From assembly GCA_027457185.1 (NCBI GenBank), contig DAIDTN010000175.1:1-13189 (forward strand): a DNA stretch of 13,189 nucleotides, in the 5' to 3' direction. Every line of letters starts with the position of its first letter. Within the stretch, counting starts at the first letter, position 1. The position numbers and the translations under genes were made by a program. The notes below the pieces were generated by a model. That model worked only from the letters and a program-made list of their open reading frames with translations. It had not been told where the DNA came from and ran no database searches. Origin of the DNA: Burkholderiales bacterium (GTDB lineage Bacteria; Pseudomonadota; Gammaproteobacteria; Burkholderiales; SG8-39). Shown here piece after piece: positions 7,365-13,189 of this stretch.

Positions 7365-10300
7365 ATGCGCTTCACCGATCTCTTCATCCGCCGGCCGGTC
7401 CTCGCGACCGCCCTCAATCTCATCATCCTGCTGCTCGGCCTGCGCGCGTGGATGGCGATGACAGTCGAGCAGTACCCCCAGGTCAGCAGCACGCTCGTGT
7501 CGGTCACCACGGCCTATCCAGGCGCCGACCCGAGCACCGTGCAGGGCTTCGTCACGGCGCGCCTCGAGCAGGCGATCGCCGCGGCGCCGGGAATCGATTA
7601 CATGACCGCGAGCAGCGCGCAGAGCCTGTCGTCGATTACCGCGTACATGAAGCTCAATTACGACCCCAACGCCGCGGTGGCGCAGATCATGGCCAAGGTG
7701 CAGCAGGTGCAGAACCAGCTGCCGCCGGGCACCCAGGCGCCGGTGATCAACGAGACGGTGGGCGACCAGACCGCGCTCATGTATCTCGCGTTCTACAGCA
7801 AGACGTTGTCGCAGCAGCAGGTGAACGACTACGTGCTGCGCGTGGTGCAGCCCAAGATACAGGGCGTGGCCGGGGTGGGGCAGGCGCAGATCGTGCCGGC
7901 GGGCACCGGGCCGAGCGGCAACAGCTACGTGATGCGCGCCTGGCTCGACCCCGCGCGGCTCGCCGCGCTGAACCTTACGCCGGCCGACGTCGAGCGGGCC
8001 CTGGTGGCGAACAACTTCATCAGTACGGTGGGGCGAACCAAATCCGGCGACATCGCGCGCACAATCACGGCGCAGACTTCGCTCGACGACGCGCAGGCGT
8101 TCCGCGACTTGGTGGTCAAGCGCAGCGGCGGCACCCTGATCCGCCTCGGCGACATCGCCAAGGTCGAGCTGGGTGCGCAAAATTACAATCAGGCCGTGTA
8201 CTACAACGGCACGCCGGGGGTGTTCGTCGGCGTGTTTCCGACCCCGGGCGCCAACGCGCTGACCGTGGGCGAGGGCGTGCACCGCGCGTTTGCGCAGCTC
8301 GGTGCGACTCTGCCACCGGGCATCAAGGAGGTCATTCCTTATGACGCCAGCGAATATATTCACCGCTCGATCGACGAGGTGATGTTCACTATCGGCGTGA
8401 CGCTGGCGGTGGTGGTGCTGGTGATCTTCATGTTTCTCGGCTCGCTGCGCTCGCTGCTGATTCCGGCGGTGGCGATCCCGCTGTCCATCGTCGGCGCCGG
8501 TATGTTCATGGTCGCTGTAGGCTACAGCATCAACCTGCTCACGCTGCTCGCGGTGGTGCTCGCGATCGGGCTGGTGGTCGATGATGCGATCATCGTGGTC
8601 GAGAATGTGCACCGTCACATCGAGGACGGGCGCACGCCGCGCGAGGCGGCGATCGAGGGCGCGCGCGAGCTCGCCGCCCCGATCATCGTCATGGCCACCA
8701 CGCTCGCCGCGGTGTTCGCCCCCATCGGGCTCACCGGCGGGCTCACCGGGAGCCTGTTCTCGGAGTTCGCCTTCACGCTGGTGTTCACGGTGGCGATCTC
8801 CGCGGTGGTGGCGCTCACGCTCTCGCCGATGCTGTCCTCGCGCGTCCTGCAGCACACCCCGCCGCGCTGCCTGGCGCACGCGCTCGAGGCGGGCTACGTG
8901 CGGCTGCGCAATGTTTACGATCGCTCGCTCGCGTCCGTGCTGCGTCATCGCGCGGCGGTGCTGGTGTCGCGGCGGGTGTGTTCGCCGCGATACCGTTCAT
9001 GTTCCTCGGCACGCCGAGCGAGCTCGCGCCCACCGAGGACCAGGGTCTCATCCTGGTCTCGGCCACCGGGCCCGCCACCGCGACGCTGCACTACCTCGAC
9101 AGGTACGCGGCGCAAATCCGCAGCATCTTCGACGGTTTTCCGCAGACCAAGCAGGTGTTTCAGATCAACGGCCTCGCCCTCGGGGGCGGAGGCGGAAACA
9201 ACGCCATGATCGCGGGAATGAAGCTGGTCGACTGGAGCAAGCGCTCGAAGAGCCAGATGCAGCTGCTGCCGCGCGTGCAGGCCAAGCTCAACGCGATCAC
9301 GGGGGTGCAGGCGGCCGGCTTCGAGAAGCCGTCGCTGCCGGGCTCGCCCACCGGCTTCCCGGTGCAGTTCGTGCTCACCTCGAGCGGGCAGTACCGCAAT
9401 ATCGATCAGGTCACCGACGCTTTCATCGCCAAGGCGATGCAAAGCGGCGAGTTCGCGTTCCTTACCAAGGACCTGCGCTACGACAATCCGCAGGTGCTGG
9501 TGACGATCGACCGCAGCCTCGCGGGCGAGCTCGGCATCAGCATGGCCGACCTCGGCAGCAATCTCGCCCCCTTGCTGAGTGGCAACTATGTCAACCGCTT
9601 CAATCTGAACGGCCGCAGCTACAAGGTGATCCCCCAGGTGCCCGACCGCTTCCGCGCCGATCCGGCGCAGCTGCGCGACTACTACGTGCGCGACACTGCC
9701 GGACAGCTCATCCCGCTGTCCACGCTGATCTCGGTGCAGACCCGCGTCACGCCCGAATTTCTGCCGCAGATGCAGCAGCTCAACTCGGCGACCGTCGAAG
9801 GCGTGTTGGCGCCCGGCGTCACGCTGGGGCAGGCGCTCCAGTATCTCGAGGCGCTGGCGCACAAGGAACTGCCCGCCGGCTTCAGCTTCGACTACGCCGG
9901 CCAGTCGCGCCAGTACGTCGAGCAGGGCAACACCTTCCTGGTGACCTTCGGGCTCTCGATCCTGCTCGTGTACCTGCTGCTCGCGGCGCAGTTCGAGAGT
10001 TTCCGCGACCCGCTGATCGTGATGGTGACGGTGCCAATGGCCATCTCCGGCGCGCTGGTGTTCCTGTACCTGGGCGCGGCGACGCTCAACATCTACACCG
10101 AAGTCGGGCTGGTCACGCTCATCGGCCTGATTACGAAGCAGGGTATCCTGATTGTGCAGTTCGCCAACGTCATCCAGGAAACCGAAGGACTGGATCGCGC
10201 CGCTGCGGTGCAGAAGGCTTCGAGCATCCGGCTGCGGCCGATCCTGATGACCACCGGCGCGATGGTGTTCGGCGCCGTGCCGCTCATCCTCGCCGCGGGT

Positions 10301-10459
10301 CCGGGCTCGGTGAGCCGCTTCGACATGGGGCTGGTCATCGCCTCGGGACTGGCGATCGGCGCCCTGTTCTCCCTTTATGTGGTGCCGGCGATCTATACCT
10401 ACCTGGCGGCGGACAAGTCCGCGGCGCGTGCCGAGCCGGTGCCCGAGGCTTCGCGCTAG
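7365..10459 (+). pseudogene. RND efflux permease, HAE-1 family, MexI-like, split by a frameshift
   Basis: Proton-driven inner membrane pump subunit that exports drugs or metabolites through the adaptor and channel encoded upstream. The first frame runs from ATG 7365: TM1 (about 11-29), porter domain with YPQVSSTLVSVTTAYPGAD, then TM2-TM6 with the proton-relay pair IGLVVDDAII (Asp406/407). It leaves the family reading after LRHRAAVLV and ends out of frame at 9209. The second frame resumes with AAGVFAAIPFMFLGTPSELAPTEDQG and carries the second porter half and TM8-TM12, including the LITKQGILIVQFAN Lys, to the stop at 10457-10459. Restoring one base gives about 1031 residues, normal for the family. 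The large-scale similarity recalls Pseudomonas MexI. Both halves look well conserved, so this is either a recent mutation or a sequencing error. Confidence 0.9.
8960..8978 (+). other. Frameshift point in the RND permease gene
   Basis: The upstream frame reads ...AAVLV through 8966, then turns to an Arg/Ser-rich shadow (SRRVCSPRYRS). The -1 frame reads AAGVFAAIPFMFLG from 8969. Adding a single G to the GTGTC at 8964-8968 (giving GTGGTC) yields LVVAAGVFAAIPF, a continuous TM7. A one-base deletion in a GT-rich stretch is thus the simplest explanation. There is no slippery heptamer or obvious stimulatory structure, so programmed frameshifting is unlikely. Confidence 0.88.
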
Positions 10460-10518
10460 AAGTGTCTGAATCGCCGCTCCATTGACCGAAGGCGCGGATA
10501 TTGCCGGACCGCATCGCC

Positions 10519-10547
10519 TTGCAAGCGGCGGGAAGTTCCGCGATAGT
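10519..10547 (+). promoter_or_regulatory. Candidate sigma70 promoter for rlpA
   Basis: TTGCAA (10519-10524) and GATAGT (10542-10547) are separated by 17 bp, each matching four of six consensus bases. Initiation near 10554 would leave about 30 nt before the ATG at 10585. No terminator is visible after the permease, so read-through from the efflux operon is also possible. Confidence 0.35.
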
Positions 10548-10584
10548 ACGGCGTCGAACCCACGCGATCACCGGCCGATTGCAT

Positions 10585-11259
10585 ATGCGACGACTCTGGA
10601 CGACCCTTGCTTTTCTGGCGGCGGCCGCGCTGTTAAACGGCTGCGCGGTGATCACTGCGCCTTATCATGCAGCCAAGGATGTGATCGGGGGCAGCGTGTG
10701 GGTCGTGAAGAAGACCTATGTGGTCGTCGCGGGCACCACCAAGACAATCTACAGGATCGGCCAATACACCTTCGAAGTGGTCAAGGCGCCCATCGACTGG
10801 GCGCTGACTCACGAGGAAATCCAGAGCATCGACGGTCTTCCCGTCAGGGACGCGATCCGGCAGGGCCGGGTGAAGAGCGCTCCCTACGTGGTCGGCGGCA
10901 AGCGCTACGTACCGATGTCGGTCGAGGAGGCAAAGAATTACCGGGAAGAGGGGCTGGCATCGTGGTACGGATACGAGAGCGGCAGGATGACCGCCGACGG
11001 AGAAGCGTTCAATCCCAACGGCCTGACAGCAGCGCACAAATATCTGCCGATCCCGATGTTTGTAAAGGTGACAGACCTCGAAAACGGGAAATCCGTGATC
11101 GTGCGGGTGAATGATCGCGGTCCTTTTCCGAGCGCGCACAATGCCAAGTCGGGCGAGAGGATTATCGATCTCAGCATGGGTGCGGCCAAGAGGCTGGGGT
11201 TTTACCGCAAGGGAACGGCGCGAGTCCGGGTGGAGGCGATACAAGTACGGGAAGAGTAG
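10585..11259 (+). CDS. rlpA: RlpA-family septal lytic transglycosylase lipoprotein
   Basis: Lipoprotein predicted to cleave stem-peptide-free glycan strands at the division septum. The signal peptide MRRLWTTLAFLAAAALLNGC has lipobox LNGC with Cys20. Residues 21-97 are a Val/Lys/Thr-rich segment I do not recognise. PYVVGGKRYVPM (100-111) is the usual RlpA lead-in to the double-psi beta-barrel (about 122-221). In that domain, ASWYG, Glu140 in DGE, His151 in AAHKYLP and Asp177 in VNDRGPF keep the spacing (11 and 37 residues) of the catalytic E120, H131 and D157 of P. aeruginosa RlpA as I remember them, so it should be active. There is no C-terminal SPOR domain; the protein ends just after the barrel. 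I chose the ATG at 10585 because it starts the signal peptide cleanly, although no strong Shine-Dalgarno precedes it. A TTG at 10501 would add 28 non-signal residues. Confidence 0.9.
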   Translation: MRRLWTTLAFLAAAALLNGCAVITAPYHAAKDVIGGSVWVVKKTYVVVAGTTKTIYRIGQYTFEVVKAPIDWALTHEEIQSIDGLPVRDAIRQGRVKSAPYVVGGKRYVPMSVEEAKNYREEGLASWYGYESGRMTADGEAFNPNGLTAAHKYLPIPMFVKVTDLENGKSVIVRVNDRGPFPSAHNAKSGERIIDLSMGAAKRLGFYRKGTARVRVEAIQVREE

Positions 11260-11293
11260 GCGATTGTGCCGCGCATACACCCCGCAACGGCGC

Positions 11294-11330
11294 AAAAAAA
11301 GGCGGATGGTCTAAGGATAGACCACCCGCC
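11294..11330 (-). terminator. Strong intrinsic terminator, minus strand
   Basis: On the minus strand, 13-nt arms (11330-11318 and 11313-11301) pair fully, with one G-U, around a 4-nt TCCT loop, followed by seven T (11300-11294). On the plus strand the same arms carry an A-C mismatch and no T-run follows, so the signal is directional and does not serve rlpA. It ends the candidate small RNA, or a long ppk2 3' UTR. Confidence 0.88.
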
Positions 11331-11390
11331 GAGTAGCGGCGTGAAGCGTTGCTAAAGGGAGGAAAGCAACACTATGGGGGAAACGCTGCT
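11294..11390 (-). ncRNA. Candidate small regulatory RNA with CU-rich (anti-Shine-Dalgarno) loop
   Basis: The minus strand between the ppk2 stop and the terminator has the architecture of an independent sRNA gene of about 97 nt. After a promoter-like -10 (11402-11397), transcription would begin near 11390. The 5' part includes CCCCC, then a hairpin: GUGUUGCU (11372-11365) pairs with AGCAACGC (11353-11346), 8 bp with one G-U, closing an 11-nt loop UUCCUCCCUUU. That loop is complementary to Shine-Dalgarno sequences, a design known from several proteobacterial regulatory RNAs. A short linker leads to the 13-bp terminator stem and U7. No protein-coding frame of worth is present. The alternative is a 3' UTR of ppk2 mRNA or an sRNA processed from it. 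The structure is seen; the transcript and its targeting are inferred. Confidence 0.45.
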
Positions 11391-11396
11391 GAGCAA

Positions 11397-11448
11397 AATA
11401 TAGCAAGCCGCATTGCTCGAAATTGTAATGCTTTGTAAGGATTTGTAA
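11397..11448 (-). promoter_or_regulatory. Triple TTACAA repeat and extended -10: activator-type promoter
   Basis: Read on the minus strand, TTACAA occurs at 11448-11443, 11438-11433 and 11428-11423, exactly 10 bp apart, so all three lie on one face of the helix. An extended -10, TGC plus TATATT (11402-11397), follows 20 bp after the last repeat, and there is no good -35. Tandem direct repeats in place of a -35 are the usual layout for OmpR/PhoB-type response regulator targets. A GAGCAA/TTGCTC dyad (11418-11413 and 11396-11391) brackets the -10. The repeats begin eight bases past the ppk2 stop codon, an odd place for a promoter unless a separate transcript begins here. The regulator is unknown. 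Confidence 0.45.
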
Positions 11449-11455
11449 TCGGCGG

Positions 11456-12325
11456 CTACTTTACCAGACGCTTGCGGATCGCCAGCAATTCCCGCCGGCG
11501 CCCGGCATCGGGCTTGGGATAGGCCATATGCAGGCCGCCGAGCGTGTCGACCACGATCTTGGAAATGATCAGGCGCGCATTCTCCTTGTCGTCGGCGGGA
11601 ACGGCATACCAGGGCGCGTGGCGCGTGCTGGTTGCGCTCAGGCATTCCTCGTAGGCGCGCATGTACTGTTTCCAGAACTTCCTCTCCTCGATGTCGGCGA
11701 GGCTGAATTTCCAGTTCTTGTCCGGCGTGTCGATGCGCGCAAGAAAGCGCTTGCGCTGTTCTTCCTCGGAAAGATGGAGGAAAAACTTGATGATGCGCGT
11801 GCCGTTGCGGTACAGGTGGCTTTCCAGGTCCACGATGGAGCGATAGCGTTCGCGCCAGATCGTTTTCTCGTCGAGCAGCTCCGCCGGCAAGCCTTGGCTG
11901 TGCAGGATCTCCGGATGCACACGAACGATCAGCACCTCCTCGTAATAGGAGCGGTTGAATATGCCGATGCGGCCGCGCTCCGGCAGCGCCTGGGTGGTGC
12001 GCCAGAGAAAATCGTGATCCAGTTCCGTCGCGCTCGGATGTTTGAAGCTGAACACCTGGCAGCCCTGCGGGTTGATGCCCGACATCACGTGGCGGATCGC
12101 GCCGTCCTTCCCGGCGGCGTCCATCGCCTGGAAAATCAGCAGCAAGGCGTAGCGGTTGGAGGCATAGTGCAGGCGTTGCAGCGAGGCGAGCTGCTCCACC
12201 TGCCGCGCGAGGAACTGATGATACTGCTGCTTTGACTTGTACTCGGGCTTGACCAGCGTCGGCCACTTTTTCAGGCTGATTGCTTTTCCCGGCGGCACGC
12301 GGAAATCATCGGAATCCAGTTTCAT
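11456..12325 (-). CDS. ppk2: PPK2-family polyphosphate:nucleotide phosphotransferase
   Basis: Transfers phosphate between inorganic polyphosphate and nucleoside mono- or diphosphates in the cytoplasm, linking polyphosphate stores to ATP/GTP supply. It has 289 residues, one PPK2 domain. The Walker A motif AMDAAGKDG is at 67-75, followed by GINPQGCQVFSFKHPS (83-98), the DFLWR segment (105-109), the Walker B-like GIFNRSYYEEVLIVRV (121-136), and ARIDTPDKNWKFSLADIEERKFW (196-218). This agrees with the TIGR03709-type branch. AMP versus ADP preference cannot be decided from sequence alone. I chose the ATG at 12325 because AGGGAG sits about five bases upstream and the protein starts MKLDSDDFRVPPG. 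The frame stays open to 13015, but that extension is antisense to the sensor gene and not credible. No intrinsic terminator follows directly; the first is 126 bases on. Confidence 0.94.
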   Translation of the reverse strand: MKLDSDDFRVPPGKAISLKKWPTLVKPEYKSKQQYHQFLARQVEQLASLQRLHYASNRYALLLIFQAMDAAGKDGAIRHVMSGINPQGCQVFSFKHPSATELDHDFLWRTTQALPERGRIGIFNRSYYEEVLIVRVHPEILHSQGLPAELLDEKTIWRERYRSIVDLESHLYRNGTRIIKFFLHLSEEEQRKRFLARIDTPDKNWKFSLADIEERKFWKQYMRAYEECLSATSTRHAPWYAVPADDKENARLIISKIVVDTLGGLHMAYPKPDAGRRRELLAIRKRLVK

Positions 12326-12514
12326 GCGGCTCCCTTCGCTCGTCTTGGTTGGCGCCGGCTCGATTCGCTTGCGCAATGCAACGCGCTGCGCTGATGCGCG
12401 CTGGCGGCATCCGCTACCCGGCACATTCTCCCCTAAAACGCCAGGCTCTGGTAAGGTGGCAATTCGTTCATAACCAGAGCGGCCGGAACACCCGCGCTCG
12501 GGGGAGGCCGGCGC
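12326..12514. promoter_or_regulatory. Divergent intergenic region between ppk2 and the sensor gene
   Basis: This 189-bp region must hold promoters for both divergent genes, but I see no clean sigma70 pair. The inverted repeat GCTCTGGT (12445-12452) and ACCAGAGC (12473-12480) is perfect over 8 bp with a 20-bp spacer, ending 34 bp before the sensor ATG. It could be an operator or a leader hairpin. GCGCAATGCAACGCGC at 12371-12386 matches the palindrome at 4502-4517 in 15 of 16 positions. Functions are inferred. Confidence 0.3.
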
Positions 12515-13189
12515 ATGCGCCGCAACACCGTCAGCCGCACCGGATTGCTGATTTTCGCCATTGCCGGCCTGATGGTTCTGGGGCTGTGGGCGGCAATCGC
12601 GACGGCGCTGCATGCTGCCGAGCGCGAGGCCATAACGCGGGTGAACACCGAGGATCGCAATCTCGCGCGCAGCCTGGCGGAGCACCTGGCGTCCTCGGTG
12701 CGGGCCATAGACCTGGTACTGCTGCACTTGCAGGCAGACTGGGCCGAGGGCGTCGTGCGTTTCGCCGACCATGTGGTGCAGGAGCAAGGGCACCTCAAGC
12801 GCGAACATGTTTCCCAGGTCCTCGTGGCCGACGCAGACGGCCATATTGTCTACAGCAGCTTGCCCGGCTTCGTCGGCGCCGACGTCTCGGACCGGCCGTT
12901 TTTCAAAGTCAACAAAGCATCCGGCTCGCGCGATTTGCACATCAGCGCCCCCGTGCTCGATCCGGGATTGGGCCAATGGACGATCAAATTCACTCGCGCC
13001 ACGTATGACAATCACGGGCGCTTCGCCGGCATGCTCGGTCTGTTCGTTCCGCCCCCGAGTTTGGAGCGGATCTACAACGACATGGAGCTCGGTGCCGGGG
13101 CGATTATCACTTTGGCGCGTGCCGACGGGCAGATCCTGGCCCGCTCGCGCGATCTCGCCAAGATGTCCAGCGTCTCGCTGGCCGCGAGC
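12515..13189 (+). CDS. Membrane-anchored PDC/Cache-type sensor protein, N-terminal part (3' truncated)
   Basis: The frame runs from ATG 12515 to the window end (225 codons, no stop). GGGGAGG (12501-12507) sits seven bases upstream, a strong Shine-Dalgarno. After a basic N-terminus comes one transmembrane segment (about 11-31), then an extracytoplasmic domain. It opens with a long helix (TEDRNLARSLAEHLASSVRAIDLVLLHLQ), followed by VLVADADGHIVYSS (102-115), GADVSDRPFFKV (121-132), WTIKFTRATYDNHGRFAGML (155-174) and a second repeat with LARADGQILARS. This is the double-Cache/PDC ligand-sensing fold. The output domain is beyond the window. In Betaproteobacteria such N-termini commonly precede PAS, GGDEF/EAL or histidine kinase domains, so a diguanylate cyclase or kinase is likely but not shown. 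Divergent from ppk2. Confidence 0.85.
   Translation, partial: MRRNTVSRTGLLIFAIAGLMVLGLWAAIATALHAAEREAITRVNTEDRNLARSLAEHLASSVRAIDLVLLHLQADWAEGVVRFADHVVQEQGHLKREHVSQVLVADADGHIVYSSLPGFVGADVSDRPFFKVNKASGSRDLHISAPVLDPGLGQWTIKFTRATYDNHGRFAGMLGLFVPPPSLERIYNDMELGAGAIITLARADGQILARSRDLAKMSSVSLAAS

Noticed and set aside
7170..8948. Long minus-strand open frame (592 codons) opposite the permease
   Set aside because: Low-complexity Arg/His/Gln-rich translation complementary to the permease codons; no domain recognised.
8967..9209. Programmed ribosomal frameshift in the permease
   Set aside because: No slippery heptamer or downstream structure, and RND permeases are not known to use recoding; a base deletion or sequencing error is simpler.
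8581..10485. Long plus-strand open frame overlapping the permease
   Set aside because: Arg/Ser/Pro-rich third-frame reading of the permease gene, without its motifs; not a separate gene.
11374..11403. Nine-codon plus-strand ORF (MGETLLSKI) after AGGGAGGA, as a leader peptide
   Set aside because: No gene follows on the plus strand, and the Shine-Dalgarno-like sequence is simply the complement of the CU-rich loop of the minus-strand sRNA candidate.
12326..13015. Upstream extension of the ppk2 frame
   Set aside because: Antisense to the sensor gene; the true ppk2 start at 12325 has a good Shine-Dalgarno and a family-like N-terminus.

Overview
This is a GC-rich, gene-dense proteobacterial chromosome segment. 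The best guess is Betaproteobacteria. The grounds are a Calvin-type class II fructose-bisphosphate aldolase followed by purine genes and a Sua5/TsaC protein, a long-form PurC, a NodT-type efflux lipoprotein and a PDC-like sensor. That placement rests on remembered gene neighbourhoods and protein style, not on a search.

Layout. (1) 1-3315, plus strand: 3' part of a class II aldolase, then purE and purC one base apart, then a two-domain L-threonylcarbamoyladenylate synthase. No purK lies between purC and the Sua5 gene, although PurE is of the class I type that normally needs it. (2) 3359-4384: a perfect hairpin, a minus-strand SapC-family gene, and a divergently transcribed tRNA-Ala(CGC) with its own promoter and terminator. 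(3) 4385-10459, plus strand: an intergenic region followed by a tripartite RND efflux operon in the order outer membrane lipoprotein, periplasmic adaptor, inner membrane permease. The permease reads in two frames, with one base apparently missing near 8966. No regulator gene is adjacent. (4) 10585-11259: an RlpA-type lipoprotein with conserved catalytic residues and no SPOR domain. (5) 11294-12325, minus strand: a PPK2-type polyphosphate kinase and, beyond its stop, what looks like an independent small RNA gene. (6) 12515-13189, plus strand: the start of a membrane-anchored PDC/Cache sensor protein cut by the window end.

Most interesting region. Between rlpA and ppk2 the minus strand carries, in order, three TTACAA repeats at an exact 10-bp period, an extended -10 (TGC TATATT), a hairpin whose 11-nt loop is UUCCUCCCUUU (complementary to Shine-Dalgarno sequences), and a 13-bp intrinsic terminator followed by seven U. 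Together these read as a roughly 97-nt, activator-controlled small RNA. This is inferred from sequence layout only.

The remaining genes are mostly housekeeping: glycolysis/gluconeogenesis or the Calvin cycle, purine synthesis, tRNA t6A modification, tRNA-Ala, polyphosphate metabolism and cell-wall separation, with one accessory efflux system.
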